Below are positions 1 through 5,849 of a stretch of 5,849 nucleotides of DNA, piece by piece. The notes under the pieces are model-generated. The model saw nothing but the letters and a program-made list of their open reading frames with translations. It was not told the DNA's origin and ran no database searches. The stretch comes from Candidatus Limimorpha equi. Its GTDB lineage: Bacteria; Bacteroidota; Bacteroidia; Bacteroidales; F082. Within the stretch, counting starts at the first letter, position 1, and every line of letters begins with the position of its first letter. The stretch lies in the NCBI GenBank assembly GCA_018065885.1, contig JAGHSL010000126.1, positions 1 through 5,849 on the forward strand. Reading direction: 5' to 3'. A program made the position numbers and the translations under genes.

Positions 1-1
1 C

Positions 2-49
2 GAACCTTCAGCTTTGAAGCGTCACGAAAGAAACGAACAACGCAAATAA
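2..49 (+). CDS. 3' end of upstream gene, probably lysine 2,3-aminomutase (partial)
   Basis: One frame reads 15 codons (EPSALKRHERNEQRK) and stops at TAA 47-49. The peptide is charged and basic, as expected for a soluble C-terminal tail. No catalytic motif is visible because only the tail lies in the window. The guess that it is KamA, the radical-SAM, PLP-dependent enzyme that makes beta-lysine from lysine, comes from context: as I recall it, kamA precedes the kamB-kamC-kamD-kamE block in Fusobacterium and Porphyromonas. A second frame is also open from base 1 to a TAG at 55-57, so the frame choice is tentative. Confidence 0.4.
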   Translation, partial: EPSALKRHERNEQRK

Positions 50-52
50 ACA

Positions 53-148
53 GTTAGGAGGGAGAAGTTAGGAGTGAGTAGGATTGATTTTCCAAAAAGT
101 ACTATCCTTATTACTCCTAACTCCTAACTCCTAATTCCTAACTCCTAA
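53..148. repeat. Imperfect inverted repeat with a CTCCTAA heptamer array
   Basis: The right arm holds five back-to-back 7-bp units at 114-148 (CTCCTAA three times, TTCCTAA, CTCCTAA). The left arm carries complementary units (GTTAGGAG at 53-60 and again at 67-74, then GTAGGAT at 78-84). The best stem pairs 67-84 with 104-121, 15 of 18 positions complementary, with a 19-nt loop. In RNA this would be a sizeable hairpin between the upstream gene and the P-loop gene. No U-run follows it, so it is not a classical intrinsic terminator; mRNA processing, partial attenuation or a dispersed intergenic repeat are all possible. Confidence 0.7.
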
Positions 149-158
149 TCAAACAAGG

Positions 159-1175
159 ATGTCCTTCGTCAACGAAATATTGAATTACAGCAGTTTATCC
201 ATTGTGGGACTGGAAAAGAACACGGGCAAGACGGAATGTCTGAAATATGTTCTTGAGCATCTCCCTTTGGACAAGAAACGTGTTGCCGTGACTTCGATAG
301 GCATTGACGGAGAGAGTGTTGACCAAGTGACCCAAACGGCCAAGCCAGAAATCTATCTGCGCGAAGGCATGTATTTCGGCACATCCGAGATGCATTACCG
401 TCAACGCAAACTGGTTTCCGAACTGATTGATGTGAGTGACGTAAACACATCGTTAGGGCGAGTCGTGACGGCAAAAGCATTGACAAGAGGCAAGATTTTA
501 CTGTCAGGGCCATCAACGGGAGCAAGTCTGCGGCGCTGGATGAAAGAGATGCGCAGACATAACATTGACCTTGTGATTGTTGATGGGGCCTTGTCAAGAC
601 TGAGTTCCGCATCGCCAGCCGTGAGCGAGTCGATGATACTTTCGACGGGCGCGGCTTATTCGGCAAATATGCAGACTTTGGTGCAGAAAACGGCCTTTGT
701 GGTTGACCTTATTAATATAGGTGTCACCAACGAGAGAAATCTTGAGCTGCTTGCGCCCATTGAGAAAGGCCTTTGGTCGGTTGACATGGATGGACAACTC
801 CATGATCTGAATACGGTTTCGTCGTTGTCGAAGGAAATCCATTTCGAAGGCATGGAGAATTGCGAGACTTTGTTTGTCGCAGGTGCTTTGGTTGACAGTT
901 TCCTTGAAAAAGTCAGGCAGAACAAGCAACTGAAAGGCATTGAGCTAGTTGTCCGTGATTTTACCAAGATTTTCGCTTCGCAGCAGGCTTTGAGGCAATT
1001 CTACCATTCGGGCGGAAAACTTCATGTGTTGCAAAGAAGCAAACTGATTGCCGTATGCGTCAACCCGACATCGCCAAGCGGTTATGTGCTTGATTCGCAA
1101 ATACTTTGTAAGACCTTGTCGGAAGCCATACAGTTGCCGGTTTACGATTTAAAGAAGAGTTATTTATGCAATTGA
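159..1175 (+). CDS. kamB: P-loop NTP-binding protein of the lysine-fermentation cluster (KamB-like)
   Basis: This 338-residue soluble protein has a nucleotide-binding loop close to its N-terminus: a strand (LSIVG) leads into GLEKNTGKT at residues 17-25, a spacing like GTDTxVGKT in dethiobiotin-synthetase-type ATPases. A probable second-strand acidic motif is DLVIVDGA at 137-144 (D142). A further conserved-looking block, VNPTSPSG (301-308), is near the C-terminus. No signal peptide or membrane segment is evident. The ATG at 159 is chosen because the P-loop begins only 16 residues in; AAGG directly abuts it, too close to be a normal ribosome site. It overlaps the next gene by 10 bp, suggesting coupled translation. 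The name kamB follows my recollection of the kamA-B-C-D-E order. The biochemical function is unknown; assisting the aminomutases with ATP is an inference. Confidence 0.75.
   Translation: MSFVNEILNYSSLSIVGLEKNTGKTECLKYVLEHLPLDKKRVAVTSIGIDGESVDQVTQTAKPEIYLREGMYFGTSEMHYRQRKLVSELIDVSDVNTSLGRVVTAKALTRGKILLSGPSTGASLRRWMKEMRRHNIDLVIVDGALSRLSSASPAVSESMILSTGAAYSANMQTLVQKTAFVVDLINIGVTNERNLELLAPIEKGLWSVDMDGQLHDLNTVSSLSKEIHFEGMENCETLFVAGALVDSFLEKVRQNKQLKGIELVVRDFTKIFASQQALRQFYHSGGKLHVLQRSKLIAVCVNPTSPSGYVLDSQILCKTLSEAIQLPVYDLKKSYLCN
1151..1159 (+). promoter_or_regulatory. Ribosome binding site for the MutS-like gene
   Basis: AAAGAAGAG, inside the end of the preceding gene, lies 6 nt before the ATG at 1166. 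It is a modest purine-rich site but supports that start and re-initiation or coupling with the upstream gene. Confidence 0.45.
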
Positions 1176-2536
1176 AAGACGTCATAGAATCACCTTGCGG
1201 ACTGCGCTATATGTTCGATCAGCTTGACTTGCAGTCGAGTTTCGGTCGTCGTAGCCTTTTGGATATGCCGATGATGAAAAACACATCGGAGATAGGGAAG
1301 TGCTATGCAGTTTTGAAATCGTTCCATGACTTTGTCCTTGAACCGGAAAATACACCTTATATTAATACGTTGCAATCGAAGCTGCAATGCCTGAAAGATG
1401 TCCGCACCACCATCAAGCATTTGGGCGAATCTGTCGTTTTGGACGACATTGAGCTTTTTGAAGTGAAACATCTCGCCATCCTGACGGCTGACATTTCGGA
1501 GCGTTTGCACAAATTGGATTTGGATAAAGTCATCGTTTTGCCAGATATGCAAAACGTGATTTCGATTCTTGACCCCGATGGCTTGAAGATTGCGACATTC
1601 TACATCTACGATTCCTACTCTGAGGACTTGAAGGAACTGCGTGCGTTGATTCGCAAAAGTCCTGATATGCAGGAAGAACTGCTGCTCAAGGCGAATGAAA
1701 TTGAAGACGAAATCCGTCTTGAATTGAGCAGAAAACTCCGTCCGTTTGCGGCGGAAATCGAACAAGCACAGCGGGCTTTGGCACAGGTTGATATCAACCT
1801 TGCAAAAGCCTTGCAAATGAAACAGTTGGGACTTGTTTTCCCAAGCGTTTCAAAGGGAACGACTTCGTATCGGGGCCTGTTCCATCCGCAAGTGAAGAAC
1901 TCGCTTGCAGCGTTTGGCAAGCTGTATCAGCCTGTTGACATCAGTTTTGGTCAGCAGCCAACCTTAATCACAGGTGCCAATATGGGCGGTAAGACCGTGG
2001 TTTTGAAGACCTTGACATTGTGCCAATATTTCTTCCAATTCGGTTTCGGCATACCGGCTGAAAAGGCGGAGATTGATGTCAGGGACGAGATTTATTTCTG
2101 CATTGGCGACGAGCAGTCGATTGAAAAAGGGCTGTCGTCGTTTGCTGCAGAGATGAAAAACATCGATGCCGTGATTAAGGCATCGCGAAAAGAAGGAAAT
2201 ATTGTGGCGATGGTTGACGAGCCAGCCCGCACCACCAACCCGATGGAAGGCGCAGCCTTGGTGACTGCCTTGATAGAATTGCTTTCGGGTAAGAATGTGA
2301 GCCTCGTCTTGACCACGCATTATGATATAGAGTCGGCAAGTTCGAAACGCCTGCGCGTGAAGGGCTTCGTTGACGGACAGATGAATTACCAGCTTGTTGA
2401 GGTGAAGGAAGGCGAAGTGCCGCACGAAGCCTTGAACATTGCTGAAAGTCTTGGCATTGATTGTGAGTGGATTGAGAAGGCGAGAGAGGTTTTAAAGTGG
2501 TCGAATTCGACCACTTATAAATGCAAGGGAAATTAG
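1166..2536 (+). CDS. kamC: MutS-family ATPase without mismatch-recognition domains (KamC-like)
   Basis: The C-terminal half is a MutS-type ATPase: Walker A in TGANMGGKT (269-277, MutS usually TGPNMGGKS), a signature region SSFAAEMKN (324-332, compare STFMVEM), Walker B IVAMVDEP (346-353, D351 and E352) followed by ARTTNP where MutS has GRGTST, and the switch histidine in TTHY (H385). The N-terminal half is helical and resembles the MutS core/clamp region. At 456 aa it is about half the length of MutS and lacks the mismatch-binding and connector domains, so a repair role is unlikely. As I recall it, homologues sit in lysine-fermentation clusters just before kamD, where they are often misannotated as mismatch repair. 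The last residues (about 444-456) are encoded across a perfect palindrome and are probably not native to the family, suggesting an altered C-terminus where the downstream cassette begins. Confidence 0.82.
   Translation: MQLKDVIESPCGLRYMFDQLDLQSSFGRRSLLDMPMMKNTSEIGKCYAVLKSFHDFVLEPENTPYINTLQSKLQCLKDVRTTIKHLGESVVLDDIELFEVKHLAILTADISERLHKLDLDKVIVLPDMQNVISILDPDGLKIATFYIYDSYSEDLKELRALIRKSPDMQEELLLKANEIEDEIRLELSRKLRPFAAEIEQAQRALAQVDINLAKALQMKQLGLVFPSVSKGTTSYRGLFHPQVKNSLAAFGKLYQPVDISFGQQPTLITGANMGGKTVVLKTLTLCQYFFQFGFGIPAEKAEIDVRDEIYFCIGDEQSIEKGLSSFAAEMKNIDAVIKASRKEGNIVAMVDEPARTTNPMEGAALVTALIELLSGKNVSLVLTTHYDIESASSKRLRVKGFVDGQMNYQLVEVKEGEVPHEALNIAESLGIDCEWIEKAREVLKWSNSTTYKCKGN
2495..2516. repeat. 22-bp perfect palindrome centred on GAATTC
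   Basis: AAGTGGTCGAA is followed immediately by its exact reverse complement. It lies in the last codons of the MutS-like gene, 23 nt before the KilA-N start at 2539. As RNA it can fold into a 9-bp stem with an AAUU loop; ATAAATG rather than a U-run follows, so termination is doubtful. Possible roles are an operator for the cassette, a hairpin separating cassette expression from the kam genes, or an insertion junction. Confidence 0.85.
2525..2530 (+). promoter_or_regulatory. Ribosome binding site deciding the KilA-N start
   Basis: AAGGGA lies 8 nt before the ATG at 2539. It falls inside the coding sequence if the in-frame ATG at 2521 is used, so it favours 2539. Confidence 0.5.
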
Positions 2537-2538
2537 TT

Positions 2539-3339
2539 ATGGCAAAGATTTATGTGCAAAATACGGAAATATCTGTTATTCAAGTAAATAGCAATGATTA
2601 TATCTGTTTGACGGACATGATTAAAGCGAAGGACGGAGATTTTTTTGTAACTGATTGGCTTCGTAACAGAAATACTATGGAGTTTATTGGCATTTGGGAA
2701 AAAGTATATAATCCGAATTTTAATTATGGCGAATTCGCCATAATTAGAAATCAATCTGGTCTTAACAGTTTCAAAATCAGTGTTAAGGATTTTGTTAGCA
2801 GAACCAATGCTGTGGGACTTCAAGCAAAGGCGGGCCGTTATGGTGGCACATACGCTCATAAAGATATTGCTTTTGAGTTTGCCATGTGGATTAGTCCAGA
2901 GTTTAAAGTCTATTTGATTCAAGATTTCCAACGCCTCAAGGAAGAAGAACAAAAGCAACTCGGTTGGTCAGTGAAGAGAGAGCTGGCTAAGATAAACTAC
3001 CATATTCATACGGATGCGATAAAAGAAAACCTTGTGCCTGAAGAGATTGATGCTTATCACCGTTCTTTGATTTATGCCAATGAAGCCGATGTTCTGAATG
3101 TGGCTTTGTTCGGCATGACGGCCAAGGAATGGCGCGACGAAAATCCTGATTTGAAAGGCAATATCCGCGACTATGCGAACATCAACCAACTGATTTGCCT
3201 CTCGAATATGGAAAACCTCAATGCGGTCTTTATTAATAAAGGTATGCCGCAACTCGATAGACTGATTGAACTGAACAAAATCGCCATTCAGCAGATGAAG
3301 GTGCTGGAGGGCGTGGAAGAAAGGAGGATGCTGAAATAG
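2539..3339 (+). CDS. KilA-N domain DNA-binding protein
   Basis: This 266-residue protein carries a KilA-N domain over about residues 15-135: YICLTDMIKAK (21-31), a WLRNRNT segment (40-46), then GRYGGTYAHKDIAFEFAMW (99-117) and ISPEFKVYLIQDFQRLK (118-134), the hallmark end of this fold. KilA-N proteins are DNA-binding factors frequent in phages, plasmids and Bacteroidota accessory regions. A C-terminal region (about 165-255) contains ALFGMTAKEWRDENPDLKG and LICLSNMENLNAVF, which I recall as common in Bacteroidota KilA-N proteins; its function is not known to me. The start at 2539 has AAGGGA at good spacing; an upstream in-frame ATG at 2521 would add six residues and overlap the previous gene. 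The stop is 2 nt before the nuclease-like gene, so the two are probably co-translated. The first half is AT-rich (28% GC at 2701-2760), the second half near 50% (3121-3180). Confidence 0.88.
   Translation: MAKIYVQNTEISVIQVNSNDYICLTDMIKAKDGDFFVTDWLRNRNTMEFIGIWEKVYNPNFNYGEFAIIRNQSGLNSFKISVKDFVSRTNAVGLQAKAGRYGGTYAHKDIAFEFAMWISPEFKVYLIQDFQRLKEEEQKQLGWSVKRELAKINYHIHTDAIKENLVPEEIDAYHRSLIYANEADVLNVALFGMTAKEWRDENPDLKGNIRDYANINQLICLSNMENLNAVFINKGMPQLDRLIELNKIAIQQMKVLEGVEERRMLK
2721..2746. repeat. 26-bp perfect palindrome centred on GAATTC inside the KilA-N gene
   Basis: TAATTATGGCGAA is followed directly by its exact reverse complement. It encodes NYGEFAII (residues 62-69) of the KilA-N protein, and because of the symmetry one reverse-strand frame encodes the same peptide. 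It shares the core CGAATTCG with the palindrome at 2495-2516, whose centre is 228 bp upstream. Confidence 0.88.
3321..3327 (+). promoter_or_regulatory. Strong Shine-Dalgarno sequence before the nuclease-like gene
   Basis: AAGGAGG, in the last codons of the KilA-N gene, lies 14 nt before the ATG at 3342. The spacing is longer than ideal. It is the only perfect anti-16S match among the gene starts here, in keeping with a foreign origin of the pair, although one site proves little. Confidence 0.45.
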
Positions 3340-3341
3340 TT

Positions 3342-4319
3342 ATGGAAAGAATTGAGAATTTCATATCGAATCTATCCTTGCGACTGAACAGTGAGAATAA
3401 TCTGTCTGACATTACTTGGACTATGTGTCAGACATCAGATATTTTTCAGAGTGTTTTTCTTCAATTCTTCTTCCCTAAAGAGAAGTTAACGGAGGTCTAT
3501 TTGCAAAGAGAACTACCTGACGAGGACAGTCGGCCTGATTTCTATTTTGAGCATGATGGAAAAGTGTTTCTGATTGAATGTAAGATATGGGATAGGAATC
3601 ACCATTTTGAGCAATACACGAAGCAGTTTAAAATTCCGAATGAACAACTTGGATATATCACAAACTATCCAATGTTGAAAGAAGGTTTTTCTGTTCGCAC
3701 TTGGACTGAACTATATATCTACATTAAGAATAGAATCCCTAAAGAAGAGGAATCGTTATGGAACGGTTATCTTGAATACTTGCAAGAAGTTTGTCAAATC
3801 TTTATTCCCAAACAAGCCATGAATTTAGACGGAATGTTTTCCCTGTACACATTTTATCGTTCTTTAGACGAGGTGTTTATTGTTGACAATGAAAAGTTTT
3901 CTTCAAACCTGTACGACAGCAGGAAAGATACAAATAGTGGAGGCAATCTCTATGGCACTCCAAGAAATGGTATTATGGGTAAGTATTTTGAGGTCAAGTT
4001 CAAACATATCAGATTGAAACAGACATGGGGATGGATGGGCGTATATTTTGAGCGAGAGCATCCGCAGATTTATATTGGGTTTGATTATCGTGAAGGTTGG
4101 GGCAAACCTGTTTATGACTTGTTGTTGAACATAGTAGATGGGATGAAAAAAGGCAAAATGTTCAGCAAACCGTTTGAAGAAGGTGGAGCAATTTGGTTTG
4201 ACTTCAACCAGGCAGATAAGTTCAATGCTTTAAACGAACCTTCAAAACAAATTTCATTATTGAAATCCTACTTCAACGAAGTTCTTGAAACTATCTACAA
4301 AATAAAACAAGAATCATAA
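3342..4319 (+). CDS. PD-(D/E)XK superfamily nuclease-like protein
   Basis: This 325-residue protein has the core of a PD-(D/E)XK nuclease near its N-terminus: RPDFYFE (64-70, with P65-D66), then a hydrophobic strand VFLIECKIW (75-83) giving E79-x-K81, the spacing typical of the catalytic D...ExK triad. A candidate follow-up motif is HHFEQYTKQF (87-96), where Q91 or Q95 could play the usual glutamine role. The rest (about 100-325) is rich in aromatic residues, with WGWMGVYFE (229-237) and YIGFDYREGWG (244-254), and may be a specificity or effector domain; I do not recognise a named family. No signal peptide or membrane segment is seen. It starts 2 nt after the KilA-N stop. GC is about 35% at 3661-3720, below the kam genes. 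Likely a DNA- or RNA-cleaving accessory or defence protein; the exact role is unknown. Confidence 0.72.
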   Translation: MERIENFISNLSLRLNSENNLSDITWTMCQTSDIFQSVFLQFFFPKEKLTEVYLQRELPDEDSRPDFYFEHDGKVFLIECKIWDRNHHFEQYTKQFKIPNEQLGYITNYPMLKEGFSVRTWTELYIYIKNRIPKEEESLWNGYLEYLQEVCQIFIPKQAMNLDGMFSLYTFYRSLDEVFIVDNEKFSSNLYDSRKDTNSGGNLYGTPRNGIMGKYFEVKFKHIRLKQTWGWMGVYFEREHPQIYIGFDYREGWGKPVYDLLLNIVDGMKKGKMFSKPFEEGGAIWFDFNQADKFNALNEPSKQISLLKSYFNEVLETIYKIKQES

Positions 4320-4366
4320 TTATAAACGAACAACAAATCAATTATTTAAACAACATAACTGAAAAT
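4320..4366 (+). other. AT-rich gap before kamD
   Basis: Forty-seven bases separate the nuclease-like gene from kamD. I see no hairpin terminator, no Bacteroidota-type TAnnTTTG -7 element and no Shine-Dalgarno sequence, so read-through transcription into kamD is the simplest reading. An AT-rich leader without a Shine-Dalgarno site fits Bacteroidota translation. Confidence 0.5.
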
Positions 4367-5849
4367 ATGGAAAGTAAATTAGGACTTGATTTTAAGAAAG
4401 TGGAGTATGCCAGGGGGCTGGCGAAGAACATTGCAGAAGATGTTCAGTCTTTTGTTGAACAGTACACTACTGTTGCTGTCGAGCGCACGCTGTGCCGCCT
4501 GATGGGAATCGATGGCGTTGATGAAAACGGCGTTCCGTTGCCAAATGTGGTAGTGGAATACCTGAAAGAAAAAGGCGTTCTGAATGAAGGTGCCTTGTTC
4601 TTCATCGCTAATGCCATGATTCAGACCAAGTTGAATCCACAACAGATTGCCGAAAAGGTGGCTGCTGGCGAACTTGACATTACAAAGGTCGTGACAAAAG
4701 ACCAGAAGCAGATTGCAGAGGCCCTGCAACCTGTCATCGACGAAAGCATGAGCCGCATCCGCACACGCCGTGCCCGTCGCGAACATTATTTAGATACCAT
4801 AGGCGAAGGCCCGAAGCCTTACCTTTATATTATCGTTGCTACGGGTAATATCTACGAAGATGTTGTCCAGGCTCAGGCTGGCGCACGCCAAGGTGCCGAT
4901 GTTATAGCCGTAATCCGTACCACGGGTCAGAGCTTGCTCGACTATGTTCCTTACGGTGCTACCACCGAAGGTTTCGGCGGCACTTTTGCCACTCAGGAGA
5001 ACTTCCGCATCATGCGTAAGGCTCTTGATGAAGTGGGTGAGGAGCAAGGCCGTTACATCCGCCTTTGCAACTACTGCTCAGGTCTTTGCATGCCTGAAAT
5101 CGCCATCATGGGTGCTTTCGAAGGCCTCGATGTCATGCTGAACGATGCTTTGTACGGCATTCTTTTCCGCGACATCAACATGCAGCGCACTTTGATTGAC
5201 CAGTATATGTCACGCATTATCAATGGTTTCGCTGGCGTTATCATCAATACAGGTGAAGACAACTACCTCACCACTGCCGATGCCGTTGAAGCTGCTCACA
5301 CCGTTTTGGCTTCCGACCTCATCAACGAACAACTCGCATTGATGGCTGGTCTGAAAGAAGAACAGATGGGCTTAGGTCACGCATTCGAAATGGATCCGAT
5401 GCTTGAAAACGGATTCCTCATGGAACTGGCTCAGGCTCAGATGACACGCGAAATCTTCCCGAAGGCAACGCTGAAATACATGCCACCTACCAAGTTCATG
5501 ACGGGCAACATTTTCCGTGGTCACATTCAGGATGCTTTGTTCAACATGATTGGCATTTGGACGCACCAAGGCATTCAGCTTTTGGGCATGCCTACCGAAG
5601 CCATCCACACGCCATTCATGAGCGACCGCTACCTGTCAATCGAGAACGCTAAGTATATCTTCAACAACATGAAGAGCATCGGTGACGAAATGCAGTTTGC
5701 CGAAGATGGTATCTGCCGCCGCCGCGCTAAGGAAGTGGTTGACAACACCATCAAACTGTTGGAAGAAATCAACAAGGAAGGTCTGTTTACGGCACTCGAA
5801 AAGGGTATCTTTGGCGATGTGAAACGCCCGAAGAACGGTGGTAAGGGTC
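4367..5849 (+). CDS. kamD: D-lysine 5,6-aminomutase alpha subunit (3' end outside window)
   Basis: The alpha subunit of the adenosylcobalamin- and PLP-dependent enzyme that moves the terminal amino group of D-lysine or L-beta-lysine to the neighbouring carbon in anaerobic lysine fermentation. It works with the small cobalamin-binding beta subunit KamE, expected just downstream. The first 494 codons are present. They match the clostridial protein, as I remember it, closely and without gaps of note: MESKLGLDF at the start, VERTLCRLMGIDGVD (38-52), VATGNIYEDV (157-166), then the TIM-barrel core VIRTTGQSLLDYVPYGATT (182-200) with CNYCSGLCMPEIA and LNDALYGILFRDINMQRT after it, MPPTKFMTGNIF later, and GIFGDVKRPKNGGKG at the window edge. 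The family is about 515-520 aa, so roughly 20 residues are missing. The ATG at 4367 is fixed by the conserved MESK start. No frameshift or lost core motif is seen, so the gene looks functional despite the cassette upstream. Confidence 0.97.
   Translation, partial: MESKLGLDFKKVEYARGLAKNIAEDVQSFVEQYTTVAVERTLCRLMGIDGVDENGVPLPNVVVEYLKEKGVLNEGALFFIANAMIQTKLNPQQIAEKVAAGELDITKVVTKDQKQIAEALQPVIDESMSRIRTRRARREHYLDTIGEGPKPYLYIIVATGNIYEDVVQAQAGARQGADVIAVIRTTGQSLLDYVPYGATTEGFGGTFATQENFRIMRKALDEVGEEQGRYIRLCNYCSGLCMPEIAIMGAFEGLDVMLNDALYGILFRDINMQRTLIDQYMSRIINGFAGVIINTGEDNYLTTADAVEAAHTVLASDLINEQLALMAGLKEEQMGLGHAFEMDPMLENGFLMELAQAQMTREIFPKATLKYMPPTKFMTGNIFRGHIQDALFNMIGIWTHQGIQLLGMPTEAIHTPFMSDRYLSIENAKYIFNNMKSIGDEMQFAEDGICRRRAKEVVDNTIKLLEEINKEGLFTALEKGIFGDVKRPKNGGKG

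Noticed and set aside
53..148. CRISPR array
   Set aside because: Units of 7 bp are directly adjacent, with no spacers and no cas genes nearby.
169..967. Several reverse-strand open frames opposite the P-loop gene
   Set aside because: They lie wholly within a well-supported gene with recognisable motifs and show low-complexity, Ser/Arg/Cys-rich translations typical of shadow frames.
1166..2536. Genuine DNA mismatch repair MutS
   Set aside because: The protein is about half the usual length, lacks the mismatch-recognition and connector domains, and sits in a lysine-fermentation cluster.
2521..2538. Start of the KilA-N gene at ATG 2521
   Set aside because: It would overlap the preceding gene and place the best ribosome site (2525-2530) inside the coding region; the family-like start MAKIYVQN is at 2539.
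2503..2736. Complete restriction-modification system acting on the two GAATTC sites
   Set aside because: No methyltransferase gene is present, and the PD-(D/E)XK protein does not visibly resemble EcoRI beyond the general catalytic motif.
2533..2958. 141-aa reverse-strand frame containing NYGEFAII
   Set aside because: The shared peptide is a direct consequence of the perfect palindrome; the rest is antisense to the KilA-N domain.
2515..4326. TTATAAA at 2515-2521 and 4320-4326 as a target-site duplication around the cassette
   Set aside because: Seven AT-only bases in AT-rich flanks are easily coincidental, and no transposase, integrase or terminal inverted repeat accompanies them.
31..4334. 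11-bp repeat AAACGAACAAC at 31-41 and 4324-4334
   Set aside because: A few 11-mer matches are expected by chance in a window this size, and nothing else extends the similarity.
4379..5608. Reverse-strand open frames and a 65-aa plus-strand frame within kamD
   Set aside because: They overlap a strongly conserved aminomutase gene in other frames and have no recognisable domain.

Overview
The window looks like part of a lysine-fermentation (kam) operon from an anaerobic member of the Bacteroidota, interrupted by a two-gene accessory cassette. The host call rests on three things: a near full-length D-lysine 5,6-aminomutase alpha subunit (KamD) at the right end, two genes (kamB-like and kamC-like) that I recall sitting between kamA and kamD in Fusobacterium and Porphyromonas, and the weak or absent Shine-Dalgarno sequences and AT-rich leaders common in Bacteroidota. 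The genus cannot be fixed from this sequence. All genes are on the plus strand.

Layout. Positions 2-49 are probably the last codons of the upstream gene, likely kamA (lysine 2,3-aminomutase). Positions 50-158 are a short intergenic region dominated by an imperfect inverted repeat built from TTAGGAG / CTCCTAA units. Then come a 338-aa P-loop protein (159-1175, kamB-like) and, overlapping it by 10 bp, a 456-aa MutS-type ATPase without mismatch-recognition domains (1166-2536, kamC-like). Two closely packed genes follow: a KilA-N-domain DNA-binding protein (2539-3339) and a PD-(D/E)XK-type nuclease-like protein (3342-4319). After a 47-nt AT-rich gap, kamD starts at 4367 and runs off the right end with only about 20 residues missing.

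How the genes work together. KamD with KamE (expected just downstream) moves the epsilon-amino group of lysine or beta-lysine using adenosylcobalamin and PLP. The two ATP-binding proteins that travel with it have no assigned reaction in the pathway; a chaperone or reactivase role for the B12 enzyme is a reasonable hypothesis but unproven. The KilA-N/nuclease pair has no obvious metabolic link, is AT-richer over much of its length than the kam genes, and looks like an insertion between kamC and kamD.

The most unusual structure is a pair of long perfect palindromes, 22 bp at 2495-2516 and 26 bp at 2721-2746. Both are centred on CGAATTCG and contain the only two GAATTC sites I found in the window. 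One forms the last codons of the MutS-like gene at the cassette's left edge; the other lies inside the KilA-N coding sequence.
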